DNA of 36,555 bases from Marinagarivorans sp. (GCA_028281865.1 JANQJB010000001.1:1-36555), one strand, 5' to 3'. Shown: positions 1-8,193, numbered from the stretch's first letter. Notes: generated by a model not told the origin, from the sequence alone. Program-made: numbers and translations.

Positions 1-854
1 GTGGTCAAAATTTCCCTTTCTTTGAACGCCATTTTGACCTCGGCAATTTCGCCGACCCGAACGGGGCGGTCGTCAACATAACTGATAATGGTTTCGCGCA
101 TCTGCTCTAAATCTTGAAATTCGTTGAGCGTGCGCACCATATATTCCGTTCCGCCCTCAATCACTTTTCCGCCCGCGACATTGATATTTTCCTGTCTTAG
201 GCGATTAATAACCGTCTGAATACTCAAGCCCGAGCGTTTTAATTTGTTCTCATCGATAAGAACGTGAATTTCCTCCTCCAAACCACCGCGAATGCGCACA
301 GCAGCGACACCCGGTGCCGGCTCCAAGGCACGCTTAATTTGCAGTTCGGCAATGCGACGTAAACGACGTAAACCGTCCTCACCTTGGAACTGTTTACCCT
401 CGCCAGAAAGGCTGAGCTCCAAAACAGGATCCAGAGCGGGGTCGAAATGCAAAATAAGTGGCCTTTCCGCCTGATTGGGTAAACGCACTCGATCGAGGCG
501 TTCAAGCGTTGCCTGCGTAGCTTCCGAAACGTCAGTACCCCAAACAAAGCGCAAAACCACGTCGCTAACACCGGCGCGCGATATGCTCGAAATCTCTTTT
601 AAACCACTGACAACGCCAAGAGCCTCTTCAACCGGGCGGCTGATATCGTTCTCAACCTCTTCAGGCGCCGCGCCGGGGTATTCAGTGCGAACGGTGATGG
701 TTGGGTAGGATAGCTCGGGCATCAGCGTAACCGGCAAGCCCGAGAGAGAGAAATAACCGAAGACTAACGCGGCAGTAAATACCATTAACACCGCAACCGG
801 ACGATCCGTAATAAAATTGCGTTTTGATACGAGGCCGCTTGCTTTACTCTGCAT
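1..854 (-). CDS. RND efflux transporter permease, N-terminal part (cut by window edge)
   Basis: Reading the minus strand from the ATG at 854 gives an open frame to the window edge (about 284 residues seen of the roughly 1000 usual for the family). The start reads MQSKASGLVSKRNFITDRPV, followed by the first transmembrane helix and then the periplasmic porter segment with LPVTLMPELSYPTITVRTEY and PGAAPEEVENDISRPVEEAL, both hallmarks of AcrB/MdtB-like (HAE1-type) permeases. Such inner-membrane proton antiporters work with a periplasmic adaptor and an outer-membrane channel. Its start codon overlaps the stop of the adaptor gene by 11 bases, which indicates translational coupling in one operon. 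The substrate cannot be inferred. The rest of the gene, and any outer-membrane factor, lie outside the window. Confidence 0.93.
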   Translation of the reverse strand, partial: MQSKASGLVSKRNFITDRPVAVLMVFTAALVFGYFSLSGLPVTLMPELSYPTITVRTEYPGAAPEEVENDISRPVEEALGVVSGLKEISSISRAGVSDVVLRFVWGTDVSEATQATLERLDRVRLPNQAERPLILHFDPALDPVLELSLSGEGKQFQGEDGLRRLRRIAELQIKRALEPAPGVAAVRIRGGLEEEIHVLIDENKLKRSGLSIQTVINRLRQENINVAGGKVIEGGTEYMVRTLNEFQDLEQMRETIISYVDDRPVRVGEIAEVKMAFKEREILT

Positions 855-2400
855 TTCGGCGGCCACCTTCGCCACGTTCACCGCCGCGACCACCGCCACC
901 GCGATTGCGGCGCATCTCGATAAACTTTTCACGCTCTTCTTCAGTCATATTGGCTAAGCGCTCCTGAATTGCTTTGCGGCGTTCTTCCCGGCTGAGACCT
1001 TCGAGCCCCTCCATCAACGGTCCGCCGCCCTGCCGGCCCCCGCGCCGCTTACCCGCAGTATCATCTTGAGCATTATTATCCTGTTGATTGTTATTAGCCT
1101 GTGACTGCGGACCAGCTTTACCAGAGGCACCACCCTTGCCAGCTGCGCCACCTCTTGCTTGTTTTCCACCTTTAGCGCCCTTTCCGCCTTGCTTTCCCCC
1201 AGCCGCTTTTGCTGGCTGCATATTGGTGTTCGGGTCGACGGAGGAATCTTCAGCAAAGGGTTTAGCCAACGCGAGAGACGGAGGTTGCGATTTTGGATCA
1301 TTGACAAAACGCACTCGCGCCTGGTCTTTTAAGCCGCTATGCCCTGCAATCACAACGGTGTCGCCCTCAAACACACCACTTATTGGGCGAATGTAATCGA
1401 TATCGACAATGTCCGCTTCAACAAATATCTTTTCTACTACCGATTGATTAACACGGTAATAATAGGTTTGCTCCTCGTCGTAAACCAGGGCTTTTTTCGG
1501 CAACAAAATAGCGTTGTCTTTTTTATCCGTCACCAGTGAAACATCGACATACATGCCGGGGCGTAACATGTCTTGCGAGCGCACTTTAACGGTAACCTTT
1601 ACGGTGCCCGTTTTTGCATCGACAATGGGAGAAATACGCAGCACTTCCCCTCTAAAAATACGCGCTTCAAAAGACTGAGAGCGGATATTCGCTACTTGCC
1701 CAACACGCAAATGTTTAAGGTGCTCTTCTGGCAAATAAATACGTGCCACCATGGTGTCGAAATCGACAATATCAAACAGATGCTTGTTGTTGGTAACTTG
1801 GTCACCGAGATTAATTAAACGCTGTGTGACGGTTCCGGCAATGGGCGCCCGTATAATCGTGTAGTCGTAATTCAATTTCGCGTTATCGCGATCAAGCTTA
1901 CTTTGTTGGTAGGTATAAGTGGTATCGGCAAACTGCTTATCGGAAACCAATTTTCGTGCGACAAGATGTTTTTGACGCTCGTATTCGGCGGAGTCACGTT
2001 TGTATTTCTCTGCAGCCTTTTCCAGTTCAATACGCTGACTTTCATTTTCAAGCCGGGCCAGCACATCACCTTTGTTAACCCGATCGCCCTCTTCAACATG
2101 CAATTCGGCAACGAGATTAGTGGTGCGCGATACAACTTTGACAAAGCTCTCAGTATCCAAATTAGCCGAAGCATCAATGTGCGCCTCTATCGGACCGCGC
2201 CCAACAATCGCGACCTCAACCGGGACACGATTATCACGCGGCGCGCGCTTTTCCTTTTCTCCAGCGGCCGGGTTATCGGCGGCCGCTCGCTGCGCGGCTT
2301 CCGCAGGCTTATCCCCCTTGGTTTTGGACTTGCCAATATTCAAGTTACAAGCTTGCAGCGCTAGCACCGCTGCTAACACGATAAACAACCATTTACTCAT
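844..2400 (-). CDS. RND efflux periplasmic adaptor lipoprotein (HlyD/MFP family) with low-complexity basic tail
   Basis: Membrane-fusion protein that should link the downstream RND permease to an outer-membrane channel. I chose the ATG at 2400 because it gives MSKWLFIVLAAVLALQAC, a clean lipoprotein signal with an LQAC lipobox; a GTG at 2430 would add ten residues. The core has the barrel-sandwich hybrid (lipoyl) halves (VAELHVEEGDRVNKGDVLAR and TIIRAPIAGTVTQRLINLGD), a coiled-coil hairpin between them (EKAAEKYKRDSAEYERQKHL), then beta-barrel and membrane-proximal domains ending near residue 375. The last 110 or so residues are unusual: Gly/Lys/Ala-rich repeats, an Asn/Gln patch, a charged helix (SREERRKAIQERLANMTEEE) and an RGG-like terminus. 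The gene is about 518 codons, longer than typical adaptors of 350 to 400 residues because of this tail. Confidence 0.93.
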   Translation of the reverse strand: MSKWLFIVLAAVLALQACNLNIGKSKTKGDKPAEAAQRAAADNPAAGEKEKRAPRDNRVPVEVAIVGRGPIEAHIDASANLDTESFVKVVSRTTNLVAELHVEEGDRVNKGDVLARLENESQRIELEKAAEKYKRDSAEYERQKHLVARKLVSDKQFADTTYTYQQSKLDRDNAKLNYDYTIIRAPIAGTVTQRLINLGDQVTNNKHLFDIVDFDTMVARIYLPEEHLKHLRVGQVANIRSQSFEARIFRGEVLRISPIVDAKTGTVKVTVKVRSQDMLRPGMYVDVSLVTDKKDNAILLPKKALVYDEEQTYYYRVNQSVVEKIFVEADIVDIDYIRPISGVFEGDTVVIAGHSGLKDQARVRFVNDPKSQPPSLALAKPFAEDSSVDPNTNMQPAKAAGGKQGGKGAKGGKQARGGAAGKGGASGKAGPQSQANNNQQDNNAQDDTAGKRRGGRQGGGPLMEGLEGLSREERRKAIQERLANMTEEEREKFIEMRRNRGGGGRGGERGEGGRRNAE

Positions 2401-2840
2401 TCCGGGCGCCTGTAGCTTGTCTATGTTCACTTCTTTATGTTCACTTCGTTTCTGCCGCCTAGGGAAGACCTAAGCGCAATAGTGTCTGCATCCCATACGA
2501 CGAAAGAAATAATTTTCGCCATTATGACAGTATATACACTCCGCGGTTTCTCAATTCGCAAAAAATGAGGATAGATAATGCACTGCTAGCGCGGCAAGTG
2601 ACCTAACACAGGCAACTATTATATTAAACAGTGTATCGAGTAGAGGTGTGAAAAGCTGATTTACGATGCGAGTTCCCGGGACACATCTTAGGTTCAAAAA
2701 CCGTCACTTTATGGAAGAACTGACGCAGCTATACGGACGTATTCATGTGTTTTTTAAAACTAAGAATGTCCCGGAAGCACCTTTCGAAGAAAGGTGTAAA
2801 TTTGTTTTCCCAAGAATACCAAAGCTTTATCTTGGCATTC
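2401..2840. other. Intergenic region, no supported gene
   Basis: It separates the end of the phosphorylase gene (minus) from the RND operon start (minus), so it should hold the RND promoter. I see AT-rich -10-like stretches around 2520-2545 but no convincing -35/-10 pair. A short plus-strand open frame (2666-2863) has no ribosome site, no recognisable domain and runs into the phosphorylase gene, so I do not call it. Two hairpins near the phosphorylase stop are listed separately. Confidence 0.5.
2776..2840 (-). terminator. Two tandem hairpins after the glucosylglycerate module (possible terminator)
   Basis: Directly after the phosphorylase stop codon, 2814-2840 folds into a 9-bp stem (GAATGCCAA with TTGGTATTC on the minus strand, one G-U pair). 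About 20 bases further on, 2778-2797 forms a second stem of CACCTTTC with GAAAGGTG. Neither is followed by a good uridine run, so a Rho-independent terminator is not proven. They may instead be 3'-end stabilising structures. Confidence 0.35.
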
Positions 2841-4586
2841 TTATGAATAGACCTTATTGGTAAGCCAAACGAACTGATAGGGATGCAAAACAAGCTTTTC
2901 GTGCAACACATCAAATTCCGTACCCGAAACCAAGTCAGTCCACTTATCCATAATAATGAGGTTAATCGAGGACAGCGGAATTTCGATTGTTTCATCAGTA
3001 ATATTATTAATGCAAAAAATACTTTGATCACGTTCAATGCTTTGTCGCCAAAAACCAAAAATTTCATCACCTAAATGCAGGGTGAATTGCGTCGCATTGG
3101 GATTAAACGCCGGCTGATGAATACGCAATTCCAATAAGTGCTTCATGCGCTCAAAAATCTTAGCGTGCGCATCATCTTCACTACTCAACCTCTGCAATAA
3201 GTCATCGTAATCCCAACGATAACGGTTGATCGCGCGATTTTGATTACTGAACTCGACTCCCTCATAATAATTTTTAGTACCGACAAAACTGTGTATATAA
3301 ATCGCTGGGATGCCTTCTAAAGCCACCATAATGGCATGTGAACAAATAAATCGCTCCAGTTGCCACTTATCCGGCCCCGAAGTCGTACCTTGCATCGCAT
3401 CAAACCAAGTAATATTAATTTCGTAAGGTTTGTTGCGACCTCCTTCGACAGCACGCCAAGAAATACGCGCGCCAAAAGATTGCATGGTATTCGCTAATAC
3501 GTCAATTTCCTCCTCGGGCAATATACCTTCTGCCGGACGTAAGCCAATACCGTCGTGTGAAGCTAAAAAGTTTAAATAAAATGTTCCCAATTGTGCAGGC
3601 GGCATGCTCATTTGCCACTGTTTTAAATATTGACTATTGCCGCGCACCATCGCATCCAAAACCAGCGGCGGCAGCGAAAAATTATAAATCGCGTGCGCTT
3701 CATTGGCATTGCCAAAATAAGAGAGATTTTCTAAATTGGGCAGATTCGTTTCAGTAATAATAACTGAATCTGAAGCGCGAAATTCGATAAGCGTTCTAAG
3801 CAACCTTACAACTTCATGTGTTTTGGGGTGGTTAATGCACGGCGTGCCTAACTCTTTCCACAAAAATGCCACGGCATCCAAACGAAATATTTTAGTTCCG
3901 CGATCAAGGTATAATTTAATGATTTTTACCATTTCACACAGTACGTCAATATTGGCAAAATTCAAATCGACCTGATCGTGACTAAACGTCGCCCAAACGT
4001 ATTTTTTTCCCTCCAATGTTTCTGTCTCACGCAAGAGTGGCGAAGTTCTTGGTCGAACGACTTCCGAAACATTGGTATCCGGCGGCACAGTAATAAAAAA
4101 TTCTTTTCCAGGGTCTTTAAGCTGTTTAAAGTTGTCGAACCAACGACTGCGGGATGAACAGTGGTTTATAACTAAGTCTGCCATTAAATCAAAATCTTTT
4201 GCGATGGACTCAATGTGCTCCCAACCACCAAGTCCGTCGTTAACTTGCGTATAATCAATGACAGAAAAACCGTCATCGGAGCTGTAAGGAAAAAAGGGTA
4301 GAATATGCACACCGCTAATAACGTCCGCTAATTGGCTGCGCAAAAATTTATCTAATGTCGCAAGCGGGGCGCTATCAGGCTCACGAATACTGTCGCCATA
4401 AGTAATTGCAATGATATCGCGCTCACTCCAAGCACTTTGGCATTCACCCTGCTTATCGATATTTTCATCTAACTCCATGATATGGAGTAAGCGAGTTGCC
4501 AAAGCCGAAATATCTTCGTCCGAGTAAATAAAACGAAGATGTGATTCAACCATATAACGCAAGGTTTCTTTCACTTCGATAGACAT
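2841..4586 (-). CDS. GH13_18 sugar phosphorylase, probable glucosylglycerate phosphorylase (YcjM-like)
   Basis: Cytoplasmic alpha-glucoside phosphorylase of the sucrose phosphorylase family. I chose the ATG at 4586 (MSIEVKETLR) because AGGTGA lies 5 bases upstream; a GTG at 4643 would add 19 residues without a ribosome site. At 581 residues it fits GH13_18. The GH13 catalytic residues are visible: nucleophile Asp237 in FRLDAVAF, acid/base Glu279 in IITETN, and Asp345 in LASHDGIG. GH13_18 members act on sucrose, sucrose 6-phosphate, glucosylglycerol or glucosylglycerate. The specificity here is inferred from the neighbours (gpgS, gpgP and glycerate kinase), which favour phosphorolysis of glucosylglycerate to glucose 1-phosphate and D-glycerate. 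It is separated from gpgS by about 250 bases holding an inverted repeat, so it may have its own promoter. Confidence 0.88.
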   Translation of the reverse strand: MSIEVKETLRYMVESHLRFIYSDEDISALATRLLHIMELDENIDKQGECQSAWSERDIIAITYGDSIREPDSAPLATLDKFLRSQLADVISGVHILPFFPYSSDDGFSVIDYTQVNDGLGGWEHIESIAKDFDLMADLVINHCSSRSRWFDNFKQLKDPGKEFFITVPPDTNVSEVVRPRTSPLLRETETLEGKKYVWATFSHDQVDLNFANIDVLCEMVKIIKLYLDRGTKIFRLDAVAFLWKELGTPCINHPKTHEVVRLLRTLIEFRASDSVIITETNLPNLENLSYFGNANEAHAIYNFSLPPLVLDAMVRGNSQYLKQWQMSMPPAQLGTFYLNFLASHDGIGLRPAEGILPEEEIDVLANTMQSFGARISWRAVEGGRNKPYEINITWFDAMQGTTSGPDKWQLERFICSHAIMVALEGIPAIYIHSFVGTKNYYEGVEFSNQNRAINRYRWDYDDLLQRLSSEDDAHAKIFERMKHLLELRIHQPAFNPNATQFTLHLGDEIFGFWRQSIERDQSIFCINNITDETIEIPLSSINLIIMDKWTDLVSGTEFDVLHEKLVLHPYQFVWLTNKVYS

Positions 4587-4749
4587 CTTTTCACCTATTA
4601 ACTTGGCATCCAAATCTATCGTCTTGATCGATTTGAATATCACTTATTAAATCGCTGGCTTTGTGCGAAAGCTATTAGTCTTTCGTGAACCGGCAATTTT
4701 TCGCGGTTCGCGCCACTTTTCAAATAGCGGCACATCCCGGTACCGCTTA

Positions 4750-4779
4750 TTAATCCAGTGTATTTAAATACCGGATTAA
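4750..4779. repeat. Operator-like inverted repeat upstream of the phosphorylase gene
   Basis: TTAATCC and GGATTAA form perfect 7-bp arms separated by 16 bases, and the centre is itself a 12-bp palindrome, GTATTTAAATAC. It lies about 165 bases upstream of the phosphorylase ATG in the gap after gpgS. The dyad could be a regulator site giving the catabolic gene separate control, or an RNA hairpin in the operon transcript. I do not recognise the regulator. Confidence 0.4.
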
Positions 4780-4842
4780 CACTACATTGCAAAACTTGTT
4801 TAAGTATTGTTGTTTCTAGTTAACTAATTGATTATATCAACA

Positions 4843-6066
4843 TCAGCTTTGATACTGCTCCATATCCGCTTCAACTGCCTCTATCAATTGGCGAAATGTA
4901 TCTGGCAACGCGCTGCGCACACGGTTCCAACTGGGAATAAAAGGCTGCTCCATAGGGTTATCAAGAAAGTTCTGCCCCGCCACCAAAATATTTTTAGCAA
5001 ACATTTCTACCGCTTTTTCTTCGCTGTGAACATCCAGTTTCAAGCCATTCATTTTTGCATCGTTGAAATACGTTTCAACAAAATCAAGCGCAATACGAAA
5101 GTAGGTCGCCTTTATCGAGCGAAAAGTTTCGGATGAAAATACAACGCCGTGAGTCGCCAATTTTCTAAAAAGGGCTTTGGAAATATCGATAGACATTTTC
5201 GACAATCCACGCGCCGCATCTTCCGGAGATAAATCCTGGTGTTTGTGATCATAGCGATCTGCAATATCAGCCTGGCAAAGTCTATTATTGGCATAGTTGC
5301 GATTGAGCTCAGACAAAACACCAATTTCCAGGCCCCAGTCACTCGGAATTCGAATGTCAGTCATTACATCGGCACGAAACGAAAACTCCCCCGCCAACGG
5401 ATAGCGAAAACTGTCGATAAACTCGAGGTAATCATAAGAACCCAAGGTTTTCTTCAAAGCCCGTATCAATGGTGTAACCAATAAGCGACTTACACGGCCG
5501 TGAATTTTCCCGTCGGCAACTCGAGCATAATAGCCTTTACAAAATTCATAGTTAAACCCGGGATTTGCGACTGGGTAAATCAAGCGCGCCAATAAACTGC
5601 GATCGTAGGTCACGATATCACAATCGTGCAGTGCAACCGATTCGACTTTTTCCGCTGCCAAGGTGTAACCCATGCAATACCAAACATTACGGCCCTTACC
5701 TAATTCGAGCGGCGCAAGCCCCTCAGCGCGGAGTTTTTCATCAATTGCCCGCAAGCGCGGACCTTCATTCCATAGAACTTTAAAGCTTTGGTTAAGCGGT
5801 TTAAAAAACTCTAGTGCTCGGCGATACTGATCTTCATCTGCCCGGTCTATGCCAATAATAATCTCGTCTAGATAATTAACCTTGGCGAGTTCGCCGACGA
5901 TTTTGGGCAGCGCTTCCCCCTCAAGCTCTGAATAAAGTGCAGGCAAAATCAAGCCCATCGGCCGTACTTTAGCAAACTCTTTTAGCTCCAATTCCATGTC
6001 GTCAAGACTGCGCTGCCGCAAATTGTGCAAAGTTGTTACGATACCGTTTTGATAGAAATCACCCAT
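4843..6066 (-). CDS. gpgS: Glucosyl-3-phosphoglycerate synthase (GT81)
   Basis: Transfers glucose from a nucleotide sugar to D-3-phosphoglycerate, giving glucosyl-3-phosphoglycerate, the first step of glucosylglycerate synthesis in the cytoplasm. It is 407 residues long. The GT-A features are visible: the strand IIIGIDRADEDQ, the segment LGKGRNVW near residue 122, and the metal-binding Asp-Cys-Asp (HDCD, 147-150). A long segment, NPGFNYEFCKGYYARV, is followed by GEFSFRADVMTDIRIPSDWG, where the Gly-Glu-Phe and Trp-Gly-Leu-Glu elements are typical of this family. The ATG overlaps the phosphatase stop codon (6066), so the two are translationally coupled. Bacterial homologues can use GDP- or UDP-glucose; the sequence does not settle which. 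Confidence 0.9.
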   Translation of the reverse strand: MGDFYQNGIVTTLHNLRQRSLDDMELELKEFAKVRPMGLILPALYSELEGEALPKIVGELAKVNYLDEIIIGIDRADEDQYRRALEFFKPLNQSFKVLWNEGPRLRAIDEKLRAEGLAPLELGKGRNVWYCMGYTLAAEKVESVALHDCDIVTYDRSLLARLIYPVANPGFNYEFCKGYYARVADGKIHGRVSRLLVTPLIRALKKTLGSYDYLEFIDSFRYPLAGEFSFRADVMTDIRIPSDWGLEIGVLSELNRNYANNRLCQADIADRYDHKHQDLSPEDAARGLSKMSIDISKALFRKLATHGVVFSSETFRSIKATYFRIALDFVETYFNDAKMNGLKLDVHSEEKAVEMFAKNILVAGQNFLDNPMEQPFIPSWNRVRSALPDTFRQLIEAVEADMEQYQS

Positions 6067-6875
6067 TAGCTTTTCTCTCGTTTTAAAATTGATTCAATTG
6101 CCTCTGTCCATCCAGAAGGCCCTGTATTTTTTGTATGCATGACTGCTACGTCAATAGTATGGGCGGGAAAATCATGCGCGGGAGATTTAACCAGAACTGG
6201 AATATCCGCCCGACGCAACATCGCTATATCATTGCCACTGTCACCTAACGCTATTAAGCGAGTCGCATTGTTTTTTGTTTTATAGAAATTGTTTAATAAC
6301 CAGCTATTTGCTTCTCCTTTATCAGTACAACCCAATACATGTAGAAAACGCCCACCTTTTAAAAGTGTAAAACCCGCATCTTTCACATGCTGCTGAAACT
6401 CCTGCAATTGAGAGTCGCTATCGCGCCATATTATCGGTTCAGAATAACCTCGACTCATCGATTTTTCTGCACTATTTTCATCCAAACCCGTGTAAGAAAT
6501 TAATTGCCTTATATCCCAATCGTGATAGCCCTCAAACTGCCAGCCATTTTCGTTTCTAGCAGCATAGAGCCAATCGATAATTTGTTGTCGAGTCGAACCT
6601 AAAATCTCAACCGTGAAATCGTTGGTCAAATCTAGCGTTTTTTGAACCTTTGGAATAAAAATCGCCGATCCATTTTCTACAACAAATGGAAAGTTGAAAT
6701 CGAGCTCTTTCGCAAGCACAAACACTTCTTCCGCCGTTTTACTTGTATTAATGATTATCGGGATTTTGTGTTGCTTGGCTAATTCTATTCCTGGCCTTGC
6801 CGCCTGCCACGAATAATTATAATGATCGAGCAATGTTCCATCTAAATCTGTAGCGATAACAAATTGCGTTGCCAT
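6066..6875 (-). CDS. gpgP: Glucosyl-3-phosphoglycerate phosphatase (HAD family, MpgP-like)
   Basis: HAD-superfamily hydrolase of the mannosyl-3-phosphoglycerate phosphatase/YedP group, 269 residues. Motif I is DLDGTLLD (nucleophile Asp10, acid Asp12), motif II is the NTSKT segment, and motif IV is ALGDSGNDIAML near the C-terminus. The family dephosphorylates mannosyl- or glucosyl-3-phosphoglycerate. Linkage to gpgS makes glucosyl-3-phosphoglycerate the likely substrate, giving glucosylglycerate. It lies directly after the glycerate kinase gene (no spacer bases) and shares one base with gpgS, so all three are probably made from one transcript. A mannosyl specificity cannot be excluded from sequence alone. 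Confidence 0.9.
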   Translation of the reverse strand: MATQFVIATDLDGTLLDHYNYSWQAARPGIELAKQHKIPIIINTSKTAEEVFVLAKELDFNFPFVVENGSAIFIPKVQKTLDLTNDFTVEILGSTRQQIIDWLYAARNENGWQFEGYHDWDIRQLISYTGLDENSAEKSMSRGYSEPIIWRDSDSQLQEFQQHVKDAGFTLLKGGRFLHVLGCTDKGEANSWLLNNFYKTKNNATRLIALGDSGNDIAMLRRADIPVLVKSPAHDFPAHTIDVAVMHTKNTGPSGWTEAIESILKREKS

Positions 6876-7835
6876 TTAATCTGCAATCTCAACATGATTA
6901 TTTGTAAACGCTTTAACGCTATGATCGCTATTGAGTTCGACCAACCAATTAGCTTTAGCCGGCATACAATCAAAGCAATGTTCTGTAATACGTTGATAAT
7001 GAGAAATAAAATACTTAAGCTGCTCTTCATTGAGTAACTTAGATTTTTTACCTAAAGAATTTTCACCCAAGCCCTCATTGGCAACTTTTTCCGCCAATTT
7101 TTTCTCCTGCAGCAAACGCCACTGATAAACTTGTTCAAACGATGGCGTCCTGATGACGACATAGTAATCAATTAAATCAAAAAAACGTTTATAGTCCTGC
7201 TCTAACTGCATATTGACGAACTTACGCCAGCGCATATCCGAATCCTGCGTCTCTTCCAAGCTATTAACACATACATTTAACTCGTGAGGTTTTTGCGGGT
7301 CGGCTCCGACGCACCATCCTTCGATAATAATGATATCAACCGGCCCCTGTATAACCGGCCATTCCGATTCACAACTGCGATCGTCGATGGCTTTATTAAA
7401 TCGCGGCAGTCGTTCGGACTCTCCTTCCTTCAAATTTAATAGCGCATTAAAAACATGCGTTGCTAACGTAAGATCGTGAGTACCGGGAACACCGCGCGTT
7501 TTTAACAGTGGGTGCACGGTCTCACTTAATTGTTGGCGGGTTGCGTAAGTATGATAAAAATCGTCGATCGATAAGTCGGCGACACGGTAATTATATTGCG
7601 TTTCAAGCAACAATGTGAGGAAGCTCGCCATAGTGCTCTTGCCACTGCCTTGTGTACCTTGTATGCCCAAAATAAGCGTTTTAGCTTGTTCGTCAGATTT
7701 GTTTTTGTCCGTTAATCGAGCGAGAGTTGCCGCAATGGGGACATAACAAGATTCAACCACTGCTTTAAAAGATGGGGGCAGTTTATGCGCTTTTATCGCC
7801 TCAACAATGACCGCATCAAGGTTTTTATGCACCAT
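6876..7835 (-). CDS. D-glycerate 3-kinase (GLYK/P-loop kinase family)
   Basis: P-loop kinase of 319 residues in the family of plant GLYK, which phosphorylates D-glycerate to 3-phosphoglycerate. The Walker A loop is GIQGTQGSGKST (57-68). SIDDFYHTYATR follows, with the conserved Asp-Asp-Phe-Tyr of this group, then LKTRGVPGTHDL, PRFNKAIDDR and the Walker B-like IIIEGWCVGADP. First gene of the glucosylglycerate module. Its product is both a glycolytic intermediate and the acceptor for GpgS, while its substrate is the glycerate released by the phosphorylase, so it would close a synthesis and recycling loop. The start at 7835 is preceded by a -10-like TATAAT and by a set of TGCACY repeats. Confidence 0.87.
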   Translation of the reverse strand: MVHKNLDAVIVEAIKAHKLPPSFKAVVESCYVPIAATLARLTDKNKSDEQAKTLILGIQGTQGSGKSTMASFLTLLLETQYNYRVADLSIDDFYHTYATRQQLSETVHPLLKTRGVPGTHDLTLATHVFNALLNLKEGESERLPRFNKAIDDRSCESEWPVIQGPVDIIIIEGWCVGADPQKPHELNVCVNSLEETQDSDMRWRKFVNMQLEQDYKRFFDLIDYYVVIRTPSFEQVYQWRLLQEKKLAEKVANEGLGENSLGKKSKLLNEEQLKYFISHYQRITEHCFDCMPAKANWLVELNSDHSVKAFTNNHVEIAD

Positions 7836-7892
7836 TAAGTTGCACTCTTTTTAGTGTTTGCACCAGAATATTAGCTATATTGCACCATTATA
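7829..7892 (-). promoter_or_regulatory. Candidate promoter and TGCACY repeat cluster of the glucosylglycerate operon
   Basis: On the minus strand a perfect TATAAT (7887-7892) lies about 52 bases before the kinase ATG; no good -35 box precedes it. Between it and the start codon four copies of the half-site TGCAC(C/T) occur in the same orientation on the plus strand, at 7829, 7841, 7859 and 7881. The half-site equals the arm of the NtrC consensus, but none forms the full 17-bp dyad. An activator-dependent promoter or a repressor array would fit. Confidence 0.4.
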
Positions 7893-8193
7893 CAGCGGTA
7901 ACTCTTTGCGACCACAGCATAAGTTTTCGATTTAGGCTATCGAAGGGCGTCTTCTTATGATCAGGAGCAAGGAACGTTCCAGCGCTGAGATATGATTGTC
8001 CAATTCGGAAATTGACGGGATTTAGCGCTGCAAAAAAACCGAACATCAAACTGGATATTCCGAAGCGAACTGGAGGGCAATCGAGCTCGCTTGTTATACC
8101 AATTTGGGGGGGACCAATGATGCCCGGTGTGTCTCAAACAGGTAGAGAAACGAAAAGAAATGGGAGCAGCAGTACTGCTCCTCTAAAATCAGA
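7893..8193. other. Intergenic region between porin and glucosylglycerate operon
   Basis: No supported gene. It contains a perfect palindrome GGAACGTTCC at 7971-7980. A larger foldable segment at 7980-8030 has outer arms CAGCGCT/AGCGCTG and inner arms CAATT/AATTG. An imperfect TTGTTATACCAA dyad lies at 8091-8102, and the porin terminator follows. A plus-strand open frame at 8012-8197 crosses the terminator and is not called. Confidence 0.4.
8163..8181 (-). terminator. Terminator of the nitrate transport-porin operon
   Basis: GGAGCAG and CTGCTCC form a perfect 7-bp GC-rich stem with a 5-base loop just beyond the porin stop. On the minus strand it is followed by a pyrimidine-rich stretch with several T runs, so a Rho-independent terminator is likely. 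Confidence 0.6.

Noticed and set aside
1088-1396. Pro/Ala/Cys-rich plus-strand open frame opposite the adaptor tail
   Set aside because: It is the antisense shadow of the Gly/Lys/Arg-rich tail; composition follows directly from that strand.
2525-2545. Possible LexA box around ACAGTATATACACT
   Set aside because: LexA sites read CTGT-N8-ACAG; here the half-sites are in the outward order (ACAG first), so it does not fit.
2666-2863. 65-codon plus-strand open frame in the gap before the RND operon
   Set aside because: No ribosome site, no recognisable domain, and it runs antisense into the end of the phosphorylase gene across a hairpin.
7841-7857. Full NtrC dyad in the glucosylglycerate leader
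   Set aside because: TGCACT is a good left arm, but the right arm fits only with a 6-base spacer and two mismatches, so only half-sites are claimed.
7858-7887. Sigma-54 promoter for the glucosylglycerate operon
   Set aside because: TGGTGCAATATAGC has GG and GC only 9 bases apart instead of 10, and a clean TATAAT is present beside it.
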